Assembly: GCF_016808095.1 (NCBI RefSeq)
Contig: NC_068974.1
Span: 13,826,001-13,890,000 of the forward strand
Direction: 5' to 3'
Length of the DNA stretch: 64,000 nt
Source of the DNA: Vigna angularis
Taxonomy: Eukaryota; Streptophyta; Magnoliopsida; Fabales; Fabaceae
Part shown: positions 23,424-35,496 of the stretch, piece by piece
Layout of the letters: each line of letters opens with the position of its first letter
Numbering within the stretch: position 1 is the stretch's first letter
The notes under the pieces: model-generated
The model's input: the letters and a program-made list of their open reading frames with translations, nothing else
The model's database searches: none
What the model was told of the DNA's origin: nothing
Made by a program: the position numbers and the translations under genes

Positions 23424-25786
23424 TGTAACATCCCAAAATACAGTAATAACCATAAATTAGAATTAATTACATTTCATAATCAAACAGTGCAGTCTTTACA
23501 CTAAAAATTAATGTTCATAAACCAAACGGCTTTAAGTACAAAATTTACTACAATACTACAGAAATAATAAGAGTCAGGGACGAACGACTTTACAAAACCA
23601 AATAACCGAACGTTCAAAAATCAAAACTAATTAACTAACATCTAAATAAACGAACCCTCTAGGGCTCGGCCTTGACTTCCACGTCTACTAGATTCTCCTC
23701 TTCAATAACATCTTCTAGCAATGCCTCGCCTTCTGCTCACATCCACACGGATGATCATTGCATTGACAGGACGGACGTACAAGGACGAGAGACAACACAA
23801 GGAACAACGAAGGGTAAGCTTATGTAATTTAATTCATACATCAACATTTAAATCAACATTTCAACAACACAAGAATAGTTCAACACATATAAAACCATAC
23901 GAAATCTATCACTAGACGGACCGTCCAGACTGTATGAATTTGCGTAGCTACAGGCGTTCTTGCACCCGGGTGATGTAGTAACTGGAATAATCACATCAGC
24001 TGCCACCCGAGGTTAGCCCTATCCAAAGTACCCCTAAGGACTAGGACCTCCTGCTGTTCCCACACATGACTTACCCTCCTCTACGTGAGTACGAGTACTC
24101 ACGGAACATCAGGATGAACAGCCAGCATTGGCATGCCCACAGTCATACTTTACAAAATTGCATATTCATCCATACATGAGTCGTTCCTCCCTAGAATGCT
24201 CGTTCAAAATCCACAATCATTAATTCATCTCATATACCGTTCGTTCATTATCATTCTTCACTTTAACCTCATTTTCATCTTTCATTACATTTACACAAAA
24301 TAACGAGCGTTCAGCCCTCTTCATAACGAGGACGAACGTGAAAAACGAGATCGAGAACTTCTCGTTTCAGAACTGAATAAGACCGACACATCAAATTTAC
24401 CGAACGTCATTTTTTATTTGAATCAGTTTAATGAACTGACTCTAGGAAGATCAAATTACTACTCAAAGAATGATTTAAGTAGAGAGGCTCTAGGCCGAAT
24501 CCAATTAGATGAAGACACCTCAAGACGAGTAGAAGACCATACCGAGAACAATTTAATTATCGAAGCCGACTGCCAGTCAATGGACGAACGCTATTTCTAC
24601 CCATTTGATAATTATCGACAAAAACGAGCGTTCGGTATAAGACCGAGCGCCACTCAATACGTACGCTTTGGGTCGAGACCCATCGCTGATTTGAACTCAT
24701 AATTATAAATAGAAATAGGGTTATTACAGGATGGTGAAGATAGAATTCATAATGACTAAAGATCCAATTATGTTTAAAAGTTTCTCAATTCCTCACACAA
24801 CACTCAGGATATCTACGTTGGCCGAACGCTCAAACGTAGCACTAATAAAAGAGGGCGTTCGTCCTTAACTAGAATTCTTTCCAAATGAAAGAATTCAATT
24901 TCAAAGAAGTTTGGTAACAACACCGAACGGTCAAGGACCGTTCAATGACGAACGTTCATTATCATAAGAAATTCATATTCAAAGTTTCATTTACATTAAA
25001 CTCATTTCTCCGCATAAACTTTCATACTTTCAAATACTCATATCATAGCACATTTCATACTTCTCATACATCAACTCATAATCATAATCATATACCAAAA
25101 ATCAAATAATACAGATCATACTTCAAACCATACACAAAACGTTCATACAGCACAATACACACATACGAATTAAATTGAATAAGCTTCCCTTACCTGGATC
25201 AATGAGTGAAACGTTCTAAACGTAAGATTTTGAGTTCGCCCGTCTACAGCTTTCTACCCTCAAGATCACTTAACTCTTCCAACTAAATCTAACCATATAA
25301 AATCAAGAATAACTTAGATTATACCCCTTCATGCAATGGGAAGAAACGACTAAGGGAAGAAACTTACCAATTTTAGAACTCGGAGATGATCGGTTTAAAA
25401 TGGAGCTTATGACGCCGGGAACGCTTCTACGGTTTCTGAAACGGGATCGGAGAAGAGAAGGATGAGTTACCGTAGAGAGAAGGGGAAGTTTTCTAGAGAG
25501 AAGAAGGAGAAATGGAAAGTCAGAGTTTGGAGAGGAGAAGCTGCGTGCAGAAGGGAGTGGGCAGGGTTTTCAGAAAATCATTTTTGTCTGCCCCACGTCC
25601 AAACGGACGTGCGCTTTTTGGTAGACACCTGTCCTCCACTGCTGATTTCCGAATCTTCCATTCTTGACACCTGGCGTCTATGTGCAGAGTTTTTGGGTGG
25701 GTTTTAAATGACTCTGAACAGGGTTTTGGGTGCATTAAATGAGATTAAACAGGTAGGGTTTTGAATTAAATTTCCGAGGTCTGACA
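23424..25786 (-). mobile_element. Solo LTR related to the Tekay/Del-like element, with 5 bp target duplication
   Basis: A 2363 bp LTR bounded by TGTAACATCCC and GGTCTGACA, flanked by ACTGT at 23419-23423 and 25787-25791. Its first 60 bp, a TCACATCCACACGGATGATC block near 23737 and a CTTCCCTTACCTGGATCAAT block near 25184 correspond to the LTR at 17203-19975, so the two belong to one lineage in the same orientation, though diverged. Internal open frames have no domains. Confidence 0.9.
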
Positions 25787-25791
25787 ACTGT

Positions 25792-26042
25792 CGCTGCAAA
25801 TAAAATTTGAAGAAATTATTACTTATAATTTTAAATGACAAAAAGTTTTCATATTTGTATTTCACAAAATATCATCTTAATAATTTTTTCATAATTTAAA
25901 TATTACTTTCTTACATCATTAAGAGGGATAACAATATTACCCTATAAAATGACATCATTATAATATCAATTTATTATTCACTCTGCAACAATTATAAGTG
26001 TTCACGTATGACTAATATTATAAGGTTGTCATTTAACAAAGG
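25792..26042. repeat. AT-rich dispersed repeat, segment B (second part)
   Basis: Matches 1265-1510 directly and 38870-39130 in reverse complement, e.g. AAAAAGTTTTCATATTTGTA. The match stops sharply at about 26042, where an unrelated sequence starts, marking another junction. Confidence 0.7.
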
Positions 26043-27510
26043 AAAATGATACTTGAACAATCTCTTTTGACAACATTTAGACACGGGACAGGTGTCTAAA
26101 TGGGAGTGGTCCACGTGGAAAATCAAAAAGCAAATGAAATATGATGTGGAAAGGGGGTGGGCAGGGTTTTCAAGTTTGCGTTTCAAATTTCAAATTCATT
26201 TGGAAGAATTGTAGAGAGAGAAGCGCGAAGGTTGAGAGGGAGAGTGTGACCTAGAGAGAGGCCGAGAGAGTTGGAGAAAGGGAGTTCGAGAGAGAGAGGT
26301 CCGACGAAGTGCTTGCCGGAGTGCCGCCGAACAACGTTGAAGGCCGTGTTGGAGCTATTCAACCACTCTAGTCGGTTCCGATTCACGGCCGTCGCAGCTC
26401 CGACGTTGGCCAACGAAGGGAAGACGACATCGTCTTCCGTCCGGCCCAACGAACTAGGTCGACTACTATAAACCGAGCGTCAACGAACGGTCTGCCAAAG
26501 TCACTACCGAACGAGTTGAGAAATCACTATGGAAGCCTCTACTAAACATGCTGCATTTCATCCACCGAACGGTCTGTGTTGCACCGAATGATCAGAACCA
26601 GGGAGCTCTTCTTCTTCCTCCCCTTTGGGGAGGTTTAGGTTTTGGTTTCTTTCCCATTTTCATGTATTGAACTCAGTCTCTTTGAAATTTTCTAGTTGAA
26701 TCTACTTCTCCACTCAAGTTTCTTATTCATTTTACGCTTTTACTGTTCATTGTGCTGCAAGTTTTACTGTTCATCATCTATTTCACGCTGCCATGGTAGG
26801 ATTTTATTGTTCATGCTTGCTTTCAGTCGCTGGTTCAATTCAAGTTTGTGTTTTTGTGTTTGCGTTTTATGCTTAAGTTTAATTTGTGCATTCTAATTCA
26901 CTGCAATTACATTTTTGCATTGTGCGCGTTTACTGTTCCTGCCTTTATTGTCATACCGTTCAGTCTGTTAGAGACCGAACGGCTCCTTCATTTATGCTTA
27001 CGTCTACCGTTCGGTTACTCTTTAGAACCGTTCGGCTTCTGTGTTCATGCTTATAATAATTGTTGTTTAGAGACCGCTCGGTCTTAATGTTCATACCGTT
27101 CGGTCACCTGTAGGGTCGTTCATCCTTTACCTTACTGTTTAAGTTGCTTTAACCGTTCGGTTCGACTTTCCTGCATTTCTATTTCGTTGGTTTGGAGGCC
27201 GTTCGGTCTCCATGCTTACCGTTCGGCCCATTCTTAGGGGCGTTCGGTTTCTGCTTGCAATGATCGGTGTTTACTTGTGCTTTAGTTTTTACTTTTAACG
27301 TTCGGCTTGTCTTGTTCCTTGTTAGGACGCTCGGTATATAGCGATCGTTCGCTCATTTCCTTTTTCGGAGACCGTTCAGTCTCAATGTTATTACCGCTCG
27401 GTTTTTACTTCTGTGCAATTTAAAGTGCACCGTTCGGTCAATGCTTTAGCTCGTTTGGTCTTTTATATCACCGTTCGGTTTTAACACTTATTGTTAAAAC
27501 CGTTCGATTT
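26043..27510. other. Unclassified region with a CCGTTCGG motif cluster
   Basis: The first 600 bp are GC-richer, with purine-rich GAGAGAG leader-like sequence and short frames without domains. From 26940 to 27510 the word ACCGTTCGGT and one-base variants occur about 17 times in both orientations with irregular spacing of 15-60 bp, separated by T-rich DNA. The words recall the CpG-rich motifs of the gypsy LTRs, so this is probably a decayed LTR or leader of a related element. No LTR ends or target duplication were found. Confidence 0.45.
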
Positions 27511-28740
27511 TCTACTAACATTTCCCATTTACTGAATAATATACTAATAAATAATCAAAAAGAATAATTTTTGTGGAACATGAACTAAAATATTGTAACA
27601 AACAAAAGGTTTATTACTAAATATTTGTTGACCTTTTACACATCAAAACACATGCCCTAAGTCAAATATTGTCTTCAAAATATTATATATAATTATTCTA
27701 CATAACTAGGACTTTAGTTAAAATATTTGGGTACTTATGTTATCAGTTTTGTCCACAGGGGTTTGTGAACTTCTAAAACATCTTTCTACCTCACAAAAAT
27801 GACTTCCATGTTGTAATAATATTTTCTTGCGGTATCCTACCATTTCCATCAACGTCAATTACACCTCAGGTCACCAAATAATTAACACCAATAACAAATC
27901 TAACTTTAAAATAAAATGGGGTTTAACAATGCAAATAAATGGGTACTTATGTTATGTATTATGCCCAATAAGCTAGACTTACTTCGACATCAAGGTTTTC
28001 ATCTACTCTTGTCAATTTAAAAAAAAATGATGATAATACACAATCAAAAAATAACGTGTGGGATCGTAGTTAATATAATTGGGTACTTACTTTATAACTT
28101 ATGCACACTAGGGTGCACTACCTTTTTCATAAACGGTTTGAACTTGTAATATTCACCATCATGTTGAAAATTATTATATTTTAATAAGGCTGCTAAATTA
28201 TCAATAAATAACACAACCTAGGTCCCAAAATTATGTTAGAAAACAACAAATGTACCTAACAAAACACAAATGGGATCACCATTCAATTAAGTGGGGACTA
28301 ATGTTATTACTTTTGCTCACCACGGTTACCTGACTTCAACATCGACTTAATCAATTTGTAATGTTCAGTTTCAACAATGATGGTGTATGACCAACAATAT
28401 ATTTCAATTTAATTTGTTTGTTATGATTTCCGGTGTAACAAAAATAATAATCAATTCCAAAACCTAATTTATATCGACAACCATGCCAAAACTCCATAGT
28501 CATGCCTCAAATTCCCCATCAATACCATACAAACTTCATTTCGAAGAACTTTATTTCATGTTCATCCCACTTGATTTGAACTCCCTGGTTCTGTCATAAA
28601 CCATTACAGACAACAAAAATCAAATCATGACAATTCAAAAAAGGATTCCAATGTTTTCAAAATTCAAACAACTATTTCAACAGGATTCCAAACATGATAA
28701 CATTATCTAAAACTTAAATTCCTAATGTAATACAACTTAT
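27511..28740. repeat. Diverged repeats of about 220 bp downstream of the DUF1985-type relic
   Basis: GGGTACTTATGTTAT or close variants recur near 27729, 27948, 28082 and 28293, each followed by a G-rich GGG...TGAACTT-like segment. There is no coding capability. They resemble the three tandem units on the other side of the gene relic at 30374, which suggests both belong to one transposon. Confidence 0.5.
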
Positions 28741-28748
28741 TCAAGTAC

Positions 28749-30221
28749 TCATTTTTTTCTTCTAACACCTGCAGTATAAGGACTTCTTTTTACGACACTC
28801 TTAAGCCGTATTCGGGGTTGCGCTTTCATACGATCATACATTGTGCTTTGTTGCATTTCAAAACCACCTTCAAACACCGGGGTTTGCTGCTCATGTTGAA
28901 CCGATGTACTTTGACAACGATCTTCACTTCCCCACAACGGTTCTTCCACAAAATCTTCATTCTTATCTCCATTTTTTGCTTCAACCAACTTTCTTAAATC
29001 GTTAATACTACTTTGCATGTCCGCAATTACCAGTGTTTGTTCTTGTACAACAAAAAATAATTTTTCCTTATCTCCTCTATTTTGCTTCTTAAATGGAATA
29101 CCAAATTTCTCACAAGCTCCTCTTTGGACACACCAACATCAATAACAACCTGCAATGTCATTAACAATTTTTATTTCATAATAACACAAATCATAAATTA
29201 CTTTGCACCAACACATTCGTCTAATCAACAACTACTCACCAATCCCTTTGCCAAAGCAGCTTTGATAAACTTATCCCCAATATTCATATCAACCCAGTTC
29301 AACAACCTTGGGAATTTTGTTACCCGTGTACTATAAATGGACTTCGATGTCACAAAATGGTGACAAAACCATACCTGCAAATTTTTAATCCATCAACTAT
29401 GACAATAAAAATTATGAAAACAATAACGAATCATTGTCTTTGATTAACAATTACATAACAAACATGTACCTGCAATAGGTAAGCGCATCCTTGAACATGA
29501 ATATGACTTTTGCTTGTTTCATTCTTCATTGTTGTTGAAGCACTACACACACTTTCAACAAAGTACTGAAAAACTAAACTTCCCCAATTGTACTTAGCCA
29601 CACACCCCAACTCCCAAACAAGGTCAAAAATAATTGGAAATACTACTCCACTTCGATTCGGAAGCAAGAACTATAATATCCCTACCAATATATACAAGCT
29701 GCAAAAATGTTCTATTGGAAAATTTTCATGTTCCTCTAACAAAAAGTCATATACCATGCTGACATCTACTTTCCCCTCAGGGAAGTACTCCCTACAAACA
29801 CTACGATGCCCAACTTTATTTAAATCTATCACTTCACAAATAATAGGCAACCCTAACGACAGACAGACATCAAATTCAGTAAACTTAATAACTTTGTCCC
29901 CAAAATAAAACCCACTCATGTTATCTACCCATTGACCACATAACTTAGATAACAAATTCCTACCTATCTTAATACAACTTGGCAAGTATAACAACCAACC
30001 AAAAACACTCTTCTCAATGTAACCCTTCTGCTCAATAGTCAACCGTTCGTTCAAAAGACCTATCATCTTGGTTTTGCAGTAGTGTCTGAACACTAACTGC
30101 ATACAAAGTCATGCTTACTAATTAAATACAGTCAAACAACAAATGTATGGAAATCAAATACAATCCTACGTACCTTCTTCCTTCTATCACGTCCTTTACT
30201 TTGTTCACCAAGTTCCTCCAT
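28749..30221 (-). pseudogene. DUF1985-like (MULE-associated) plant gene relic with recognisable introns
   Basis: On the minus strand exon 1 (30221-30174) reads MEELGEQSKGRDRRKK and ends at a GTACGT donor. Exon 2 (30096-29470) starts LVFRHYCKTKMIGLL and contains GFYFGDKVIKFTEFDVCLSL. Exon 3 (29374-29240) includes YSTRVTKFPRLLNWVDMN, and exon 4 begins at 29149. Introns have GT-AG ends and the phases agree across exons 1 to 3. Exon 2 has an in-frame TAG at 29671-29673, after which the same frame resumes with FLLPNRSGVVFP. The last 89 codons, ending at 28749, are in a different frame from the start of exon 4. The layout resembles the DUF1985 or plant-mobile-domain proteins carried by Mutator-like elements. 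The family call is by pattern and the function is unknown. Confidence 0.6.
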
Positions 30222-30373
30222 CACACTACACGAACACAAAAAGTGAAATTACATTACACCAACACAATCAAGTAAAAGAACAAATTGGAAATGATAACAA
30301 ACATTGTGAGCATTTGTTAAAAGACAAGCAAAAAGAGAACAAAAAAATAATAGTAATTTATTAATTCATATCA

Positions 30374-31000
30374 TTCGTGCCACATAAAAATACATTTTGT
30401 AAGACTCGTGGTACAAGAACAGAACTGGTACCTAAGGCAAATTAACTGGGTACCTGGGTTCAAGTTTTAGCACACCGAGGCCAACTACGACCACCACATT
30501 AATTTTGGGGTGGCTTGTTTATTTTCCCTCATTTGATCTACTTCTAAGTAATCTGGGAACAGTTTCTTAACATTTTATTAACAAATTCGTGCCACATAAA
30601 AATACATTTTCTAACACTCATGGTACAGGAACAGAACTGGTACCTTAGGCAAAATAAGTGGGTACCTGGGTTCAAGTTTTTGCACAGCAAGGCCAACTAG
30701 GTCCACCACTCTCATTTTGGGGTGGCTTGTTTGTTTTCCCTCATTTCAGCTACTTCTAAGTAATTTGGGAACAATTTCTTAACATTTTATTAACAAATTC
30801 GTGTCACATAAAAATACATTTTCTAGGACCCTTGGTTCACCAACATAACTGGTACCAAAGCCGAATGAAGTGGGTAATTGGATTGAAGTTTTTTCACAGC
30901 AAGGTCAACTAGGTTCACCACTCTCATTTTGAGGTGGCTTGTTTTTTTTTAACAGCAAGGCCAACTAGGTCCATGACTACCAATCCAACAAAATTACAAC
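30374..31000. repeat. Three tandem repeats of about 215 bp
   Basis: Copies start near 30374, 30590 and 30800 with TTCGTGCCACATAAAAATAC, followed by GGTACC words, a GGCCAACTA block and TTTGGGGTGGCTTGTTT. They lie upstream of the minus-strand gene relic and may be subterminal or promoter repeats of the same element. Confidence 0.85.
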
Positions 31001-31659
31001 AACAATGTAAGATTAACCAAACAACATCTATAAAAATCATTAACACTACAAAATGCAATAGACTTCAATTATATGTCAAATTGTAAAGGATAAACAACAA
31101 ATGGAGAATCACACACACAATATCATTAATTATATCAAAGGACCTTCTAAAAAACCCAATTCATCCCACCACATTTATTTCATCTAATAACTTATCAAAT
31201 ATCTACATTACGGGTAAAGCACAAAAAGTGAAATTAATTCCATAAATTTTCCCACTTTTTCCATAAACATTTTCAGTATCGTCAAAGGAATAATGTTTAT
31301 GTTCTCATGTCCATAGTATCAATCATCACACATTTAATTTATCCAACAAATACTATTAACAAACCACCTCCATCATACATAAACAACATTCCACCGCCAT
31401 CCAACAAGTCATATTTTTACAGCTTACACACAAACGTATCATACATAACCAAAACCATCCACATACAACATCATGCATGTATTAAAGCTTCATTCCACTG
31501 AAATAAAAAAACCGAACCTTGAGTGAACACAAGGTGTGTCGGTTGGAACACAGACGAAGAAAAAGGTGTGGGTGGGACTGACAACCCGGAAACCCCCTCT
31601 TTTTCGTCCATGGAACAGTCGACACTCCGGCGGCACTCCAGCGATGCTCCGGCGATGCT
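31001..31659. other. Non-coding stretch, host of a CACTA insertion
   Basis: AT-rich to about 31500, then GC-rich with CCGGCG words up to the CACTA insertion at 31663. The same sequence resumes after it at 36275. It may be the 5' untranslated part of the MULE-like relic. Confidence 0.4.
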
Positions 31660-32756
31660 CCGCACTACAAGAAAATTGTGTTTTATATACGGATTATTAC
31701 ATACGGATTTTAATCCGTATGTATTGAACATTTTAGATACAGATATTATATACGGATTTTTAATTAATTAATAATTAAAAAAACTTTAGAAAAAGCTCTG
31801 ATCTTCTTCTAACTTCTTCTAACTTTGAAAAAAAAACCTAACTACAACTCTCCAAAATGAGTCCCTCATTCACTCACTGACCCTTCCTTTCTTCCTTCAT
31901 TTTCTTCTCGAGAGCTCACCATCAATGGTAAGTTTTCTTTCTCTTCACAGATTCATTATCATATTTCATATTTCATATTTCTTTCCTTCCTCAGCCTATT
32001 TAACAACAAAATTCCTCTTCCACCGATTATCTTCATCTCCTTCTAGGGTTTCGTCATCCTTTCACCATTTTCTTGAAGCTTCACCGATTAAATCCTCTTT
32101 TACTCCGTTTAAAAGCTTTTCCTCCGATTGAAATTTTTTTTTCCACCGTTCAATCTCGTTTTGAACCGATTAATCGGTTCATTTTAAGTTTCCTCCCTTT
32201 CTTGGGTTCCTTTAGTTCAGATTAGGGTTCCTACTCTATTTAGGGTTTCTGTGAGTCCTATCTCTGATTCGGTTCGTTCTCCTTCAAATTCTCTCTTCTA
32301 TTTTTGCCTAGGGTTGGTGCAAAGGTTATCGCCATTAGGTCTTGGTAGAATCTTTCTTGATCTCTAATTCCTCGTTATTTCGCTGCATTTCATTCTCGAA
32401 GAAGCTTCAAGATCCTTTAAATCAGCTCGCGTCGCGCGTTCAGTCCTCTTCCTTGGAGCCTCTTCCATCAGGTGGTATTCAGAGCTCTGATTCTTCCACG
32501 CAATTCAAAAGCTAAGTATCTCTCTCCTTTGTGTCGTGTTTTCATTTGATTCATTATTGTGTTGACACTGTTTCGCATCTCTGTTTTGATGTTTTTCTGT
32601 GATTCATGTAAGGTTGAATTTGTATTGGCATGTTTTGTCTTAATTCTGAGTATTATATGTTAATTCTGCTCATAAAGTGTTTGTTTAAATGTCTAAGAGA
32701 GCTAATATGATATTGTTCATTCTTGATAACTTACTACTCTTCATATTAAAATGTGC

Positions 32757-32905
32757 TCTCTGTATCCTCACGCCAAAGGCATACTGTGGCATACTGTTAG
32801 GGCTCAAAGAGAAAGGCATCGACGTTGCAACCGCTGCTCGCTCACCAACTGCTGACATAGCAATAGTTTTCTTTAACAAATTGGGCTTCTCGCCGTTGAT
32901 CAATC
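32757..32905 (+). pseudogene. Captured fragment of magnesium-dependent phosphatase 1 (MDP-1, HAD family)
   Basis: The stretch reads SLYPHAKGIL in one frame and then GLKEKGIDVATAARSPT and ADIAIVFFNKLG in another. This is the MDP-1 segment between the first HAD motif and the conserved SRSPT-like motif II. A 10 bp tandem duplication (TGGCATACTG) near 32781-32800 causes the frame change; without it the two parts join as KGILLGLKEKG. Catalytic aspartates of motif I are not included. The fragment sits in the same orientation as the leader of the CACTA element that carries it. It cannot encode an active phosphatase. Confidence 0.75.
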
Positions 32906-32959
32906 TTTTTCATTTTTCTTTGTAATGGAGGTTTCTTTTTGTCATGTTAATACAGGGTT

Positions 32960-33120
32960 TGATCACAAATAATGAAAGGCATTAGAGGAGCCATTTGTGG
33001 ATGAAGAGGATAATTATAGCGGTGTTGCATGTTTGAATGTGATAGCAAAACGAATTGTTACAGTTTTTGCTTCTTTAAGAGGATAATTATAGCGGTAATA
33101 CTAGGATTAGACATCCTCTT
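32960..33120 (+). other. Exon-like fragment of unknown origin in the CACTA element
   Basis: One frame near 32983-33055 reads EEPFVDEEDNYSG followed by VACLNVIAKRI, with codon-like composition in AT-rich DNA. I do not recognise the parent gene with confidence. A similar unassigned piece is at 33588-33668, reading MMKRFEIAELVENLNASNSQ before a GTAAAT donor-like site. Confidence 0.35.
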
Positions 33121-34022
33121 TTCTAATTCTGAATGTTGTTTTTTGTTTCTTTTGGAATGATGGAATTTTGACAATGAAGTATATTTTATAGGTATGTATT
33201 TTTAATGTATGTTAATTCTGATGCAGGGGCTAGTTTTTTAAACATTATAGTTTGTTCTGTCATCCAACATGATTTGATTTTTATCTCTGCAGTCATGTCG
33301 GTATCCAGGTGGAAGATAATATATCTATTCTATGCTTAGATTTGTGATGAATGGTATAAGTAAAGATATCCTTGATTTCTTCTATTTGTTTTTAGAGGCG
33401 GCTTGGTTTCTACTATTTAACCATTTAACCTATTTAGATTACTTAGTGTGTTTATAAAGAAATTTACTTATTGTGTTTCAGTTCAATCATTTCTATAAGA
33501 ATAAGAATCAATTAAAAAGAAAAAAGGCTTTATCATTTTTCTGTTAACTGTTCTAACTATATAGTATTTGTAATTTGTCTATTGATGCGGGTGCTTCATG
33601 CTACAATGATGAAGCGGTTTGAGATTGCAGAGCTGGTGGAGAATTTGAATGCATCAAATAGTCAAGTAAATTTCTTTTTGGTAATATTTTACATTCCAAC
33701 ATTTTATATGTACCAATATTTTACCCTCCACTTAATACTTTTTTATATATCAGCTTTTCTCAGCTTTGCAATTAATATTATCTACACATTTATATTGTAA
33801 TTAATTTATTAATTTGATTTATGTTACTGGTTTGATTTTGAAACCAGTAAGTTATACATATTATACTATTTGCCAAAGAAATTAATTTTAATGTTTGAAT
33901 ACTAAATTAGAAATTAATGTGATTAAATAATTGATTAATTATTGATCAAATGTTATTACATTATTTGTTAGCTCTAAAAATATAAATAATGTGAAGATGC
34001 AATATTAGAAAATATTTTAGTT

Positions 34023-34139
34023 ATGACAAAAGCTTTGGACTTAGTCAAATCCTTAGTCAAAGTTGCAATATTAGAAAATAATCTCCAGAATGTAGTTAAG
34101 GTCATCGAAGGATCAATGGAGGATGTTACCTTGCTTTAG
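34023..34139 (+). pseudogene. Captured fragment of a protein arginine methyltransferase (PRMT10-like)
   Basis: A 38-codon frame includes LVKVAILENNLQNVVKVIEG and SMEDVTL before a TAG stop. The pattern NNLxxVVxVIEGSxEDVxL is the part of the S-adenosylmethionine-binding fold of plant PRMTs just before the SEWMGY-like double-E loop, which is absent. It lies inside the CACTA element in the same orientation as the other captured pieces and cannot encode an active enzyme. Confidence 0.65.
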
Positions 34140-34659
34140 AAAGGTTAGAATTAATGAGATCTGTTTAGTTTGTTTGATATAACTTTTTTTTTCTGGTTCT
34201 TGTGTACATTAATGATTTCAAAAATTACATTACTAGATTTAAACACTTTTGGTATACACTACGAGACTTTAAAATTACATTTCTTATACATGGAAGATAA
34301 ATAACAAAAATGTACTTTATTAAAGTGGAACTTTTATGTTTGATATAAAAAATATAGACTTGGGCTGAAAGAAAAATTAAGATAGAGTTAGACACTCATA
34401 TAAAAACATTAAAAGTTAGCTAAGCTTATTTTACTGTAAGACAATATTGTAAATTACGAAACTAAGATGAAAGACAATATTCTAAATGTTGAGATGTCCG
34501 AATAATTTTTCACTTTCTAGCATTATTAGTAAGAAGAAATAATTGTTTGATAACTTATTACTCTTTATATTGATAATCAGTGGAATATATAGCTTTGTTT
34601 TTTTTTCACTTACATTGTCTAGAACATGAGTTTTTGTTCAATGTTAGGTGCTTGCATTA

Positions 34660-34842
34660 AAGTATTTGCATTCCCTGCATGGGTTGAAATAGACACGTGG
34701 AAAGCTTGGTCTTGGTGCAAAGATGGTATTGATTGATGAGAAATAGGTCCAGGGACTAAATAGGAAGTTGAAGTACGGGCTTGCTATTTACATGCGGTGG
34801 AGAAAATGCAAGAGCTAATAAGTAAAAGTCAAGAAGACAGGT
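34660..34842 (+). other. Exon-like fragment of unknown origin in the CACTA element
   Basis: Frames here read LALKYLHSLHGLK and, further on, VEVRACYLHAVEKMQELISK. The first recalls a kinase subdomain and the second a helical segment, but neither is long or clean enough to name. It is probably another captured piece. Confidence 0.3.
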
Positions 34843-35343
34843 TAGTCTTTTCTTACCAGAATATCTTCCCCTCATGGCCATTTTCCAATGCATGTAGAGT
34901 TGGATTTCTTCTAAGGTTATTTACCATACCCATAAAAAATTTACCAAAACATATTTGATGGAATAATAGCATTAGTCTTGATTATAAATTATGGATTTAT
35001 CTTTAATTTTGGATGGTTCGTTGTGCTTAAACATTTATTGGTTTGTGATATATAGATTTTAAGTTATTTATCTTGTATTTATAATGACCATCCCACTATT
35101 TACTATCGTGGTGTTTTTGGATCAGTTGCTTTGCTAATATTTGAGACTTATTACTATAACACAAAATAGATTCAAATAAATTCTTTTGTTTGTGTGCAAG
35201 TGCACGTACTAAAACAAACCATAAATCTAAACTATTGGTTCCTGGCAACGTGTGTTACATGAAATCTTTTGAGATTGATCATGTATTGTTTATATGTAAG
35301 TTTCGAAAGACTTTTAATTTAATGCATGAATTTAAACATGCAG

Positions 35344-35496
35344 GTTATTAAGGAAACAATTGATTCCAATATTACAATAGAATACAAGTCAAACACAGTT
35401 GATGATTTACATATGAGGAAGCCAGATATTAGCAAAGCGAAGGAACTGCTGATTTGGGAACACAAAATCCCACTTAATGATGAAATTGGATTCTGA
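35344..35496 (+). pseudogene. Captured 3' exon of UDP-glucuronate decarboxylase (UDP-xylose synthase)
   Basis: Fifty open codons follow a good acceptor (ATGCAG at 35338-35343). They read VIKETIDSNITIEYKSNTVD and then MRKPDISKAKELLIWEHKIP before a TGA. The KRKPDISKAKExLxWEPKxxL signature is the C-terminal segment of plant UXS enzymes, which make UDP-xylose from UDP-glucuronate for cell-wall synthesis. The catalytic YxxxK and the NAD-binding region are absent. The usual tail after the proline-leucine motif is altered and cut short by the stop. The frame is otherwise open and the splice acceptor is preserved, pointing to capture of genomic DNA with its intron edge. Confidence 0.8.

Noticed and set aside
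34660..34760. Possible protein-kinase fragment (LALKYLHSLHGLK)
   Set aside because: Too short, followed by a stop, and lacking the HRD and DFG motifs, so it was left as an unassigned exon-like piece.
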